From Blumeriella jaapii (lineage: Eukaryota; Ascomycota; Leotiomycetes; Helotiales; Drepanopezizaceae), in contig VWND01000016.1 in the NCBI GenBank assembly GCA_009599575.1, positions 744,001 through 808,000 on the forward strand: a DNA stretch of 64,000 nucleotides. The letters are read 5' to 3'. Shown piece after piece: positions 1 through 11,639 of the stretch. The position numbers were made by a program, and so were the translations under genes. The notes beneath the pieces were generated by a model. That model was not told the origin of the DNA. It did not search any database and worked only from the letters and a program-made list of their open reading frames with translations. Position 1 is the stretch's first letter; each line of letters starts with the position of its first letter.

Positions 1-640
1 ATTTTTACCGACGCTTTATTAAAAGCTTTTTTCGCATCGTTACTTTTTTGGTAAATCTGACGAAAAAAAAACATTAAATAGGATTTTAACGACGATTGTA
101 TTAAAGCTTTCGAATTTTTTAAATCAGCTTTTATTATTGCATTTATATTATTTTATTTTAATTTCGATAAAAAGATTTTCGTTAAGACCGACGCTTTTGA
201 CTACGTTTTTTCGGGAATTTTTTCTTAAAAAAACGATATAAAAATGCTTTATTTAGTTGCATTTATATTCAAAAAATTCGATTCAGCCGAATGCAATTAC
301 GAGATTTATAATAAAAAACTTTTCGCTATTGTACGCTGCTTCGAAGGTTGGCGAGCCGAATTATAAGAAACTGCTTATTTAATTCGAGTATTTATAAACT
401 ATCGAAATCTGAAATATTTTATAATAATTAAATAATTCAACCGACGTTAAGTACGCTGGAGCGAGTTTTTAGCTGGCTTTGACTTTGTAGTTATATTCAG
501 ATTTGAAAAACAAAATAGCAAATCTGATTTTTTAATTCGACGTTTTTAAAACTTTTTTTAAAACTTTTTCGACGAGAAAATTCAATTTTAAAACCAAGCT
601 TTGTTTAAAAAACATTATTTAACCGAAGTTTTAAACGCTT
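1..640 (+). pseudogene. Element E: RT C-terminus and RNase H remnant
   Basis: Conceptual plus-strand translation starts with an FYRRFI motif, which lies at the RT C-terminus in Ty3/Gypsy proteins. Near 185-200 comes a KTDAFDY stretch, the RNase H KTDASDY motif carrying the first catalytic Asp. [19 protein letters not shown] block (about 294-348) contains the second acidic region, and a later block has the RWSEFLAGFDF pattern (about 450-485). The RNase H would cut the RNA of the RNA/DNA hybrid during reverse transcription. In-frame TAA codons interrupt it, mostly at Gln positions, so it is dead. The domain is in the expected order before integrase. Confidence 0.85.
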
Positions 641-789
641 TTCTAGTTTTGTTAAAATAATCCGAAGCAAACGACGAAAAGCTTTTACGACTGTTAAACG
701 AATATTATTTTACTAATAAATTATAAATTATCATTAAGAAAAAAATGCTTAAATCAGAAAGTATTCCGAAATTCAAAAATTTATAATTC

Positions 790-1765
790 TTCGAATATTT
801 TATACGTAATAATAAGTTGTATTTTCGAAATCGATTATACGTTTTAGATACTTCGAGTTTAAATATTTTTATTCGCACCTGGCTTTTGCAAATGGCCTAT
901 AATTTAATAAAAACAGGCCATTCCGGAAAAAACAAATTGTACGAAATTATCAGCAGAAATTATAATTGGCTATTAATTTCGAAGAATTGCAAAAGATTTG
1001 TTCGCAATTGCAACGATTGCTTTCGCAATATAAATATTAAATAACGCTATTAAAAACTTTTTAAACTTTTGCCTATTTTTTACGCCGTTAGAGCTATATA
1101 TTAGTCGATTTCATAGGCTTTTTTCCCGTAAAAAAGCATAAGAGCCGAAACAATTTGAATATAATATTAGTATATCGCTTTACTAAAAAACGATATTATA
1201 TAGCTTGTTATATAATTATAAAAGCAGCAGATTTAGCCAAATTGTTTTGTAGAAATATTTAGCGTTTATATAGCTTTTCCGATTTTATAATTTCAAACCG
1301 AGGCTTTTTGTTCGTTTTATAATTTTGGAAAGTTATTAATCACCATTTCGGAATTAATATTACGCTATTCACCAGCTTTTATCTCGAAACAAATGGCCAA
1401 ACCGAAAACGCAAACGCTTATTTACTTTTTTATCTAAAACAATTTGTCGAATACGCCCAAGGAAACTGGGAAAACTGGCTTTTTCTAGCCGAATTCGCAG
1501 CAAATAACGTTGTAAAACGCTTTTACCGGAATCTTTTTTTTTTACGCTAACAAAAGCTTTTATTCCCGATTAAGCTTTTTTTTACCGAAACTTATTTTAG
1601 CTTTCACTTTTCGTACGCTATAAATGGCAGATATCGAAAAAAACGATTTTGCCGATAAGATAAAAAAAATAAAGCTATTTTTACGCACGAATCTAATTTT
1701 AACGCTGGCCGACCAAAAATATTATTTTAACCGATATCGCTAACCAGCTTTTGCTTACCGAATAA
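790..1765 (+). pseudogene. Element E: integrase remnant
   Basis: The N-terminal HHCC zinc-binding domain is clear at about 910-1030: HSGKNKLYEIISRNY followed by a C-x2-C pair (NCNDC). Downstream fragments resemble the catalytic core: VDFIGF with the first Asp (about 1107-1125), FIISNRGF where the second Asp of the usual SDRG has become Asn (about 1283-1306), and ETNGQTENANAYL retaining the catalytic Glu (about 1387-1425). The core ends with a GNWENWLFLAEFAAN block (about 1460-1505). The frame changes at least once and several stops are present, so no functional integrase could be made. Integrase would insert the cDNA into the host genome. Confidence 0.85.
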
Positions 1766-2021
1766 AAAATAGCGTGTTTTTTGATAGGCGTAATATTACT
1801 TTTATTAGATTAATTAAAAAGTTCGATAACAAGTTTTACGATTTTTACGAGATCGCCGAAGTTTTAAGCTTTTACAATTATAAATTGAAATTATTTTTCG
1901 AGCAAGAATTATTATACTTCGTTTTTTATATCAATTTACTTAAATCTGCTTACGACGACTTTTTTTTAAAACAGAAAAACCTTTTTTTACTATCTGTTTT
2001 TATCGACGCCGACGGCAGTTT
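1766..2021 (+). pseudogene. Element E: integrase C-terminus leading into chromodomain
   Basis: An open stretch of about 85 codons contains FDNKFYDFYEIAEVLS (about 1822-1870), then NYKLKL and VFYINLLKSAYDD, the typical C-terminal barrel-like tail of Gypsy integrases. It runs into an acidic linker and stops at the D insertion. If D, F and G are removed the frame continues as DGSLLWVINAILDFKR, the start of a chromodomain, and goes on into 34496 onwards in the same frame. That continuity is the best evidence that three later elements landed within about 90 bp of the same E chromodomain coding sequence. Confidence 0.8.
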
Positions 2022-2435
2022 TGTAAGAATTGAAAGGCAGGGAAACACTAGTTCAGACAATAAAGCTCAGGTAAGGTTGGATTAATAGTCAGACTGATTT
2101 CTACCTTTTATATTTCTAGTAGAAGGCGTGTATAAGTACAAAAGAAGGAATGGAGCCTTCGAGAAAAGTATTTTCTAAGAAACCAGGCGAATTTTATTTA
2201 ATATGTTTTTCCAGCTTTTATCCCGACCTTTTTTTAATTTTTTTTAATATAATTTTAATAATTGGTTTTTTTGCAATTATTTCTATAAAATGTTTTATTT
2301 AAATATTATTTTCAACTTTTACAGTACTATCCGGCTTTTACGGCCTATCCGCAGAAAGTATTATTCGAGAATTGGTAGAAAGCAAAAGATTTTGGCGAAT
2401 TACCTGATTTATATACGTAATATTGGTTTTTAATA
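2022..2435 (-). repeat. Element D 3' LTR
   Basis: This 414-bp LTR is the partner of 21306-21719 and of the C-family LTRs (37586-37999, 44530-44943, opposite orientation). On the plus strand it starts TGTAAGAATTGAAAGGCAGG and ends in a mutated TTTTTAATA where the partner has TTCCTGACA, so the ancestral ends are TG...CA. The outer (left) ~170 bp look unmutated, while the inner (right) end is strongly C-to-T / G-to-A converted. Confidence 0.92.
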
Positions 2436-2634
2436 TTACTTTTTTTTTTAAGCCTTTGGTTTTTAAAAGCGATTGATTTTTTTATGCGTATGCTTTCGTA
2501 TATAACGTGCGTTACGCTTTCGAAATAACGTGCGGTTTCTGCCGCTTTTGGTCGTGAATTATAGCTGTTTTTTTCGCTTTCGGTCGTAAATTATGGCTGT
2601 TTTGCTATTTTGTTTTTTTTGTTTTCGGTAACAC
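2436..2634 (-). other. Element D 3' non-coding region, left of insertion A
   Basis: This stretch is homologous in reverse complement to 44345-44529 of element C, directly inside its 3' LTR. It continues on the far side of element A at 13932 onwards. It holds no recognisable protein domain on the sense (minus) strand. Confidence 0.75.
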
Positions 2635-2901
2635 TGTAAAAATAGGTAGGAAAACCAGACTGATACGGCCATATATCGGTGGATAAGATAGTTTGGGGAA
2701 TCTCTAGAAAAGACTGAAAAAAGAAAAAGAAAAATAAGTAAAAATATGAATTAAATTGCGTGCTTATAGTATTATTTAAAAAAGTGCTTTGTTTTTATAT
2801 CTGTTGAAGGTAGTTAATAGCAAGAGGTTTCGGAAAAGTCTATGTTTTAATCATAGCTAAAACTACCAACTCCTATTAATATAAAGTATTACCGTTTTAC
2901 A
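2635..2901 (-). repeat. Element A 3' LTR
   Basis: This 267-bp LTR is paired with 13665-13931. Its outer (left) end is little mutated (TGTAAAAATAGGTAGG...), whereas the same bases at the inner position of the partner read TATAAAAGTAGATAG. Its right, inner end is more mutated than the partner's outer right end. Confidence 0.92.
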
Positions 2902-5900
2902 TTCTGTTTTAAATAATATACGTAGTCGTTTTTAATTACGATTAAAAAAAAACATAACTTCAGTAAATATAATCTAATTTATTTTATATGATTTAAAAAT
3001 TAATTATTTAAAAACCGAATTTTTTAATTTTTATATTCCTTTAGTTTTCTAACCCGTTTTTAGCTTTTTAGCTGTTAGCTTCTGCGAAAAAATAGCGTTT
3101 CGCTTATCGTTTGAATTACTTTATTTATTTTGCTTTTTTAAAAAATGGCTCGATAAAATGTTAATCGAAGTAACGTTTAAATTTACGAACGTTTTAATAG
3201 CTTTTTCGTCGATAATATTATTAAGCGTCGCCGCGACGAATGCTTTTTACGATTTTTTTTCGTAAATAATAAATTCCAGTTTTTAAATATAATCCTACGC
3301 TTTGCAAAAAGCGCTAAAAAGTTTTGTATTAAAATCGTAGAAATAATCGATTAATTCGTCGTAATTAAAATCGATTAACGCTTTTGCTTCGTATAAAACT
3401 AATAAATCGGATTACGATTGTTTATCGACGAATGCTTCTGAAAAAGCTTCGAAATTTGTAAAAAAGATTATTCTACGGAATAATTCGAAAATAATCGTTT
3501 GCAATCGAAACTATCGAAAATATTATAATTGCTTTCGCCGCAATACAAATAATATCAGATTGCTTATCGGATTATCGTTTTCGAAATGGTTTTTATATTT
3601 TTGCGTCGTATAATTATTCGAATAAATTAGCATCGCGCCGTCGATTTTTTAAGTTTTAAATCTGACGAAAATCTTTTATTTAATCGAAAAACTAATAAAA
3701 ATTATTTTATTTTTTATTTCGTAGCTTTCGATTTCGTAATTCGATAAAATAGCCGAAGCCATTGTTTTAAACGCGCTGAAATATAAAAAAGCTAAGCTTT
3801 TTTAAATGGTTTTAATTAATTTGGCGTCGTAATATAATTGCAAATAAGTTTCGATTATTTTCGAATTGTATGCGAATACAAGCAGAACGTAATAGTCGAA
3901 AATAGCGTCGATAAGGTTTTCGATTTTTTTTTTTTTTTAAAAATCGGCGATATCGAAGTTTATAACCGTAATACGGTCGGAATCAGCGAAACTTAAAACG
4001 ATCGGAACGTTAAAATATATTACGAAGCGGCAGTTTTCAAAATTCCGAATAATTAAAACAGCAAAATAAAAGCCGGAATGTATTTTAAAAACTTATTAAA
4101 TAAAACTGTAAAATATATTAGCGAAAAAAGCTATAAGCGCTTTTTAGGTTTTAATTAATCGAAAATAATGTTTATATATAATTTTTTTTTTTTTATAAAA
4201 TGCAATAATAATTTGTTTTTTCCGTTGTGAAACTTTACGTAATTAACAAATTCGCAGCTTAATTTAAATAAATTTTAAAACATATTTTCGGTCGAAAAGC
4301 TAGAAAAGTTTGTTTTTAAAAATATTTATTGCTTTTATTTTTTTATATTTCAGTCGAGTTTTATAATCGCGTTGAAAATCTTAAAATCCGTTTTAAAATT
4401 TGCGTAGCCTAAATAAGCTTTAGCACGCGCTTAAATAGTTTTCGCAGTTTTTCGTCGGAATATAAATTAATTATTAAAATTAATTTCGAATACGTCGTAA
4501 TTCGAATTTTTAATAACAGCGAATCGATTAGCGAAGCCGATAACGTTAATTTTTTTTATAATTAAATCGCAATACGCCGCGTAATAACGCATATGAAAAT
4601 AATAGAATTTATCGTTTTTTTTAGCGTTAACGTTATTCGTAAAAACAAAATTGAAAAATCGGAGTTTTTTAACAAAAAAAAGCTCGAGTAAAAAACGGAT
4701 TACCGTTTTTAAAAGTTTTTTTTATTTATTTCGGCGTATTATATTTGCAATTTTCCGAAAAAAGCTTGATTTAGTTTTCGTTCGAAATAAAAAAAAAAAA
4801 GCTGACGGATTTATTTGGTTTTTATATAAAAGTATCGAAGTAAAATTTTTAAATCGTTTCGTCGTCGAAAGCGAAAATTTTAAATAAAATAATTTGATTT
4901 TGTGTTTTTTATATAATTTTTTTCGCGATAATTTCGATATTTTTTTTTAGGTTTTTTCGGTCGAATCGTATAATAATCGAAATTTTAAATGCTTTTATTA
5001 AAATTTAAAATATTAACGATAGCGATACGACGTTTTTAAACGTAATAAGCGTTTTTGATATTTGTATATTTAATTTCGAAAAATCAAATTTAAAATCGTT
5101 TAAGTTTTTTTTTTTCGCGATACCGGCGTTTTTTAAATTTGATTTCGTAAAATCGTCGCGTTTTTATTAATCGGCTTAAAGCTTATAATTCGGCGTCGAT
5201 TTCCGGCTGTTTTTATTCGCGATGCTTTTTTTGCTAACGACGTAAATAGTTTTTTTTTCCGAACAAAAAAGATTTCGGAAATATCGGCGCGTTTTTTTAC
5301 GTTTTTTGTTTTTATTTTTTCCGAAATCGTTTTTACAAATATAATAAATTTTTTATATTCGAATAAGCGATTATTTATTATTACGCTTTTGGTTTTGTTT
5401 TCGAATTCGTTTTCGATAATTAAAAATAAAAATCGCTAAATTGTTTTAATTATTTTAAAAATATTAATTGCTACCGCGTATGTTTTTTCAAATTAAATAA
5501 AAATAATATTAGCTTTTTCGTTTTTTTCGTCGTCGTAAATTTGAAATATCGGAATAGCGTCGTTTTTTTTTTTAATATAAAAATGCCGCATTTGGCGATA
5601 TTTAATTTTTTGTTTTAAAAAAAAATCAGATTTAAAATTTCGCAGCCGATTAGGATTTTTTTTAGCGATTATATAACGTCGTCGATTAATTTGCAAACAG
5701 CTGTAAAAAAGCCTGTAAATCTGCGGGCTTTTAAATTATTAGCTTTTAGAATTTGCGTTTTAAAAATATAAGCGTTTAATATTCAGATTTTTTTCTTAAT
5801 AAAAGTAATAGTTTCGAAAAAACGAGCGAAATGCCGAAATAAAATAATACCGGTGATTTTGTTAAAAACGTATTTTTAAATATCTTTTTTTCGTTGATTT

Positions 5901-6830
5901 AATAAGAAACGCAATATTCGATCTATTATTTTTTTTTTATTATTTCGAGTTTTTTTTGCTTCGGCGAAAACTTTTAAAGCGTTATCGTAATTTAGCAGAA
6001 ATTTATCGTAATTAAAGCTTTTGCGAACAAATTTAATTTTAACAAAGTTTTCGTAATCGAATAAAAATTCGTTAACGTTTTTAATTATTATATCAAATTG
6101 TTTTATAAATATTTTTACAAAAGCTGTTTATTAATTTAAAATAGCGGCATTATATGCTTGCTTAAATTCGGAAAAGTTGCGTATAATAATTTCGTTTTAA
6201 AATAAATTAAAAATAAATTTGCTAGGTTTAACAACGTTTTACTTGGAAAACGATATAATATCGATAGGTTTATTAATTAAAAAAGTATATTATATTTATT
6301 AAAAAATAATTAAAAAAAAGTACGGGAATTATAAAATATTTGTATTTAAAAACCACGGAAATCCGTATGCTGTTTTTTTAATAAATTATAATTATTCAGA
6401 TAGGCATCCGTTTAAAACAGCGAAAAAAGTAAATAATGCAAAAGTAGCAAATAATAAAATGCATAAAAAATAGTTTTCGTAAAATGTGCGAATAATATAA
6501 ATATATTAAATATGCGGCTTAAATATATACAAAGCTTTTGTTTTAGTAAATAAAAATACAATTAAACAAAAAAAAGTATAATAAATATTTTAAATAATAT
6601 AAAAAAAGATTTCAAAAATAAATAATATATATAAAACAAAATAATTAAATTGTATATAATTAAGCAAAACAAAAACAATAAAACAATATATAATAAAAAG
6701 GAAAATAATAAATAACAAAAATAATAAAACAATTAGTAAACAATTTTGTAAACACTTTTTTTTTTTTCGGTTATAAATAAAATCACGATTTAAATTATGA
6801 TTTTAGCAGCGAGATTATCGTTCGGTTGTT
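2902..6830 (-). pseudogene. Element A: ~3.9 kb accessory region downstream of integrase, unidentified product
   Basis: Between the integrase C-terminus and the 3' LTR lies nearly 4 kb with residual coding character on the same strand as pol. One frame is open for about 85 codons at 5880-6127 (motifs QFDIIIKNVNEFLFDYE and FNYDKFLLNYDNALKVFAE). Upstream of it the only stops are TAA codons where CAA (Gln) would fit. Other open pieces follow in changed frames at 5493-5696 and around 4780-5100 (FAFDDETI). Near 3470-3560 the sister copy keeps a C-x2-C-x12-C-x6-H pattern (see B), which here reads with Tyr in place of one Cys and of His. The same segments are readable in copy B. I do not recognise the family; it may be one long accessory ORF or two. 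Confidence 0.5.
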
Positions 6831-8430
6831 TTCAAACTTTTTCAAGGATTTTTTTTTTCAGAAATATAATCGTTTTGATCGAAGTCGTCGTTGGAATCGC
6901 TGGAATCGGAATCGCTTTTTGATTTAAAATTCAAAAAATAAATTTGCTGATTTTTTTTGTAAAATCGTTTTAATCGGTTAACGGCGAACGTTTCTTTTAG
7001 TTTCGTTTTATCGAATTTCGTAAGTTTGTAATAGCTTTTATTTAATTCGGCTTCGCATACTTCGTAAAATCCGAGCCATTTATAATTAAGTTTAATATCG
7101 GCCGATTTATTAATAACGCGCTAAACGTTATAAATTAAAATTAAATTTTTTTTTTTAATTAGCGTTTTTTTTTAAATTTTGATTTTATTTCAAACTTTTT
7201 TAACTGCTTTTTTATATTTTTTTTTTTTAAGATTATTTTTTTTATATTTATATCGCGGTAATCGAATTGTTTAAATTTTATTATTAATAAATTTGCTTTC
7301 GTTTTTATTTTAATTACGTTATAAAACTTTTATACAAATTATTTTATTTCCAAAAATAATCGAGCGTTTTTGCCGTATTAAATAAAAAATAAAATTATTT
7401 TAATAAAAGCGTATATATATATACGTATAGCAAAAAGTATTTCCGAAAATTTCCGCGACCAACGCTTATAATTTTTTCGAATAGCTTTTGAAAAGCCGTC
7501 GAAAATATTTTTGTAATTTCGTTTAACGGATCCGTTGCTTTTCGAATTATAAGCTAAGATTTAAATACGCTGAATACCGTATTTTTTTGTAAAAATTTCG
7601 ATAACGCTTTTGTTTTCGAATTTATTATCGATATTTAATTTGCTAAATAAACCGTATCGATATACAACGTTTTTTTAAAAAAAAGTCGCTATAATTTCGA
7701 AAATAGCGTTTCGGAAAAGTCGCTTTTCAAACTATTTAAAAAAATCGTCGATAGCGAATACGAAGCATATATAACCGCGATCGGTGATTAATACGCGTGT
7801 AACGTCGAAATTGATTTTTTAAATTTTAAAAAACTACGTCGGATATAATAAGTTTTTTTTTCGGCTAGGCTTTCGTTTTTAGCAAAAAATACAGTTTTTA
7901 ACGAAAGCTTTGCAGTTTTCGAAATACTTTTTTTATCAGAAGTTATTTTTGGTTCGGTAATAAATAACTTTAGCTTTTTTATAAAATACTTTTTCGTAGG
8001 CTTTTTTTATAATTTAGAACTTATTAATTTTATTATTTATTATTAAACGCTTTTGATATATATTATTTTTTATTTTATATAGTTTTTTATCGGCTAAAAA
8101 ATAATCGAAAGCTTAGTTTTTAAATAATTTAAATTAATAATTTAATACGTTAAATAGTTTAAATAAAATAATTAAATAATATACGATTAAATAAAAATCT
8201 TCGGTTTCGTAATTGTCGATTAAAAGTTTATTTTCGTTATTAACCGGTTTATTCCGATCGTTTTCGGTTAAATCTATTTGCGATGCTAATCGAAATAATA
8301 ACGCGAATGCTTTTTCGGCCCGAAAATTAATATTTTTTATTCGCGGTGCCAGCCGAAATAGCAACGCGAATAATTTTGGTTTTATAAAACTCAAAGCGCA
8401 AATAGCGAAACAGCCGATTTCGTCAGCGAT
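6830..8430 (-). pseudogene. Element A: integrase remnant
   Basis: Minus-strand translation shows core fragments of a fungal Gypsy integrase: VLITDRGYICFVFAIDDF with the first catalytic Asp (about 7805-7735), SKLNIDNKFENKSVIEIFTK at the second catalytic Asp region (about 7655-7575) and AYNSKSNGSVKRNYKN where the catalytic Glu of the usual SNGxVERGH motif has become Lys (about 7555-7505). The C-terminal tail has the KETFAVNRLKRFY motif (about 7005-6965), which closes pol in this fungal Gypsy group. Frames shift in T-runs and stops are present. The equivalent region of B is split by LINE K. Confidence 0.8.
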
Positions 8431-8469
8431 TTATTCGTTAATATTTTATTCGTTTTGTTTAACGAAATT

Positions 8470-8910
8470 AAACGGATAAAAGCGTTTTCGTTTGAAAAAG
8501 CCGTTTGCCGCTGTATTAATTGTTTTTTTAATATATTTAATTTCGAAGTTTATAAATCGTATTTAAGCTATTTAATTAATAACGAATGCTTTTGGCAAAT
8601 TATTAGTTTTTTTATTTAATTAGTCGACAAAAATTTTTGCGTTTGTTTTTAAAATGAAATATACGCCGTATAATTCGCTTTTTATTTTTTTTATTGTTTT
8701 AAAAGCGCTTCGATATTTTCGTTTGATAATATCGTAACGTGTTTTAGCGAAAAATTATAAGCCGCTTTCGAATCGTAAAAAATGCCGTTTTTTGTTTTCG
8801 TCGATTTATTGTAATACAGTTTTTTAATCGAAAATATTAGCGTCGATAATTAAAATAATTTCTTTTGCGTCTAAATTATAATCGATTCGTATAAATAACG
8901 AAGCCGATAA
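8470..8910 (-). pseudogene. Element A: RNase H remnant
   Basis: A minus-strand reading gives IRIDYNLDAKEIILIIDAN (about 8900-8845), containing the first acidic residue block of retrotransposon RNase H, followed by KKRHFLRFESGL, a KSELYGVYFILKTNAK block and an NTAANGF motif, the decayed form of the usual NxAADGLSR end of the domain (about 8540-8480). Order and spacing fit a Gypsy RNase H following RT. The Asp-to-Asn changes in the last two motifs suggest loss of activity. Confidence 0.8.
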
Positions 8911-9059
8911 AAAATCGTTTTTAAAAATTTTTATAATTTTGTTTTATTTTTTTTCCAAACGAAATCGATTTTTTTTTTTATCGTGGCGTAAATAAATGCA
9001 GTTTTTTAAAAAAAGTTTTTGATTTAATTGCGATAGTAAATCATAACGCTAATAAAAGC

Positions 9060-10430
9060 TTTAGCTTCGGTGATATTTTTATACTTTTTTTATTCGCAGA
9101 TTTTTTCGATTTTCTTTCGTTAAAAATAGCGGCCAGCGCTATTAGTTATATAACTAACGATATTTATTTCGGATATGCAAAATTTTAATCGAAGGCCAAT
9201 AATAGCTTTGGCTTTTTCGAAATAAATTATAATTTTGTCGATGTTTTAAATATATTTTATTATATAACGTCGAATTTTAAAAAGGATTTTTTTATTATTA
9301 TAATATAATTTAAAGCTTTTTATTCCGACGTCGTTAATATAAAAAAAAATAATATTAAAAATACAAATTATAAAAATTTTATATACGATTTTTATAAATT
9401 ATACGACTAAATTAGTAGTTTTTATAAATATTTTCGTTATACGTAATAAACCGATTAAAATTTAAATTGCCGTTATATTTCGAAATCGTAGGTTAAGTAT
9501 TAAATGGTCGTAGCCGGAAAACAGATCGAACAGAAAAGCGATCGTTAATTCTGCGAATTCGTTCGAAAATTAATCGACGTTAAATAATATATTAGCGTTT
9601 CGTATCGTTATTTTGTTTATTTCGACGATTACGGTAATAAATTTGTAAATGCTTTTTTTTTTTTTCGCAACGATAAACTATTTGTTTTTGTATAAGCCGT
9701 AGCAAAATTCGAAGATTTTTTGCTTGATTTGTTTTTTTAGCATTTCGACTATTTTATTTTAAAAAACTTTAGAAATTAAAAAAGTTTTTTTTTGCCAGGT
9801 TTCGTAAAATACGATTTTGATATCGATATAAGGCGTAATATTAAAGCTGAATTAATTTATTTCGGTAAAATCGAAAGCTATAGCTTTTTTTCGATTGCGT
9901 AGAATTTCGTATAAAACCTTTTTTTTTTTTAGCAAAAATTGGGTTCCGATTATTAAATTATTAAATCGTTTTTTTGTAAATCGGCTGTTAAATAATAAAC
10001 TAGAAAATTTGTCGGTAATAAGTTTTTCGAGTTCGCTAATAATTGGTTAAGGCGGTTTTATTATTTTATTTTTTTTAAACCAATCGTTTATTTTTTCGAA
10101 AATTTCTTCGCCGGATTCGCTAAGGTTTACGAATCGTATTTTATTAGCTTTGCGCTTATAAAAAATGCTGATATTAATACAAAAAAGTAAAGTATATAAG
10201 TCGGATTTGTTTAATACGAAAACGAAATTTTCGGAACTTTTATTTTCGAATTAATAATTAAAAATATTAATAATAGCTAATTTTATTCGCGGTGCTATTT
10301 CGATTAATAACGTAAGTGCTTTTGGCTGAGTATTTTCCAGGTTTTATTATAGCCTAGCGTTTGTTTTGAAATCAAAGCCGGCTATTTGTTTTCCGATAAA
10401 ACGTCGATTAAAAAGATTTTGTCGCCGGCG
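9060..10430 (-). pseudogene. Element A: reverse transcriptase remnant
   Basis: Fragments on the minus strand follow the RT fold of a fungal Gypsy group whose catalytic box is F-L-D-D-V-G-x-K rather than YxDD. Here it reads YINDVGIKSFK at about 9335-9300, so one of the two catalytic Asp residues is Asn. Other blocks are NKITIRNANI-like and LFDLFSGYDHL-like stretches (about 9650-9500) and FCISEINIVSYI downstream (about 9190-9150). Several frames are needed and many TAA codons occur. RT would copy the element RNA into cDNA. Confidence 0.75.
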
Positions 10431-10800
10431 ACGGTAATTTAATTTTAAAAAAATCGGTTTCAGTTTTAAAAAAGCTTTTATTTGGCCGTTTTCGGTGTAT
10501 TTAAAGCTGACGAGATTTTCCAGGATTTAAAGCATTTTAAAAATAATAAAATAAAAGTATTTTTTTATTATTAAAAAGTTTTTATAAATAATAATATTTT
10601 TAATATCGACTTTTATATTTCGTATAATTTTATTAAATTTAATAATATTTTTATTAACGATAGTGTAAATTATTCGTTTATCGGTAATAATCGGAATATT
10701 ATTGGCTTCGGCTGTTTTCTGATTTATACAATTGATTTCGGCTTTATTATCGAGTAAAGCGAGGGCGGTCGTATTTTTTTTAAGCATAATTTTTATTTTT
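10430..10800 (-). pseudogene. Element A: aspartic protease remnant
   Basis: An 86-codon open stretch (10527-10787) contains ALALLDNKAEINCINQKTAE, the retroviral-type aspartic protease active-site region in which the usual D-S-G-A has become D-N-K-A. It runs on through KNIIIYKNFLIIK to FKMLWILKSFVSFKYTENGQ. Such a protease would process the Gag-Pol polyprotein. Loss of the DSG triad by G-to-A changes predicts an inactive enzyme. The orthologous stretch in B (57881-58285) shows the same DNKA change. Confidence 0.85.
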
Positions 10801-11639
10801 AGCGTTTTTATAGCCGTGTAAAAATAGTTTCGTCGTTTTGATTTTTAAGTTTTTATAGCGAAAGCTAAAAAGCTGATTTTTTCCGATAATTCCTTTTTAT
10901 CGGCTAAATTAATTGCGGTGTTATAAATTTTTTTCTGGTTTTTTTTTAATTCAAAATCGTTTTTTTTTTCGAATAATTTTAATTTTTTCGTTTTTTTTTA
11001 ATATAAAAATTTGTTTGTTAATAACTTTGTCGAATTTTTTTCTTATGTTAAATAAATCGCTGAATTTCAATTCGATTTTTTGTTTTATAATTTTTTTAAT
11101 AGCTTCGTCGACGGCTTCGAAGCTAATATATTTATCGATTTATTTTTCGCTTCGTATTAATAATGGGCGCTTAAAAGCTGGTATTTTCTGAATAATTTAA
11201 ACCGGAGTATCGGTGTCGATATTTTTTATATCGTCGTTAATTTTTTTTTTATTATAAATGTTTTTTTAATAATTTTATCGGTTTTTTTTCGAATTTCAAA
11301 ATCTTTTTTTTTTTCGATTCTAACGTTTTTTTTTATATTAATTAATTTAGCGAATAATATTAAAGCATTTTGCTTTTTTATAATTCGCTAATTTAATTAT
11401 ATAATTATAATATTTGCAAACGCGATAATTATATTAATAATATATATATTTGTTTTTTATTTATATACTTAAATTTTATTTACGTTTAAAATAAAAGTTT
11501 TTTTTTTAATTAGTACGCTTTCTGGAATATTTTCTTTTTTATTAATAAAAATCGTTTTTGCATTTTTTCTGTTTTTTAAATAATCGTTTTATTTCGTATC
11601 TTTTATTTTTAAGCGAATAATATTTAACTAGTTTTAATT

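Larger units (their letters stand above)
1..2021 (+). mobile_element. Ty3/Gypsy element E, first segment (5' part outside window)
   Basis: This segment reads on the plus strand as the end of RT, then RNase H, integrase and the start of a chromodomain of a fungal Ty3/Gypsy polyprotein. It stops abruptly where element D is inserted; the AGTTT just before D (2017-2021) is repeated just after D (21720-21724). The same element continues at 21725-21736, 27951-28017 and 34496-35093, where its 3' LTR lies. It is very AT-rich with many TAA/TAG codons that fall where the family has Gln or Trp, as expected of RIP. The 5' LTR, gag, protease and most of RT must lie left of the window. Confidence 0.9.
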
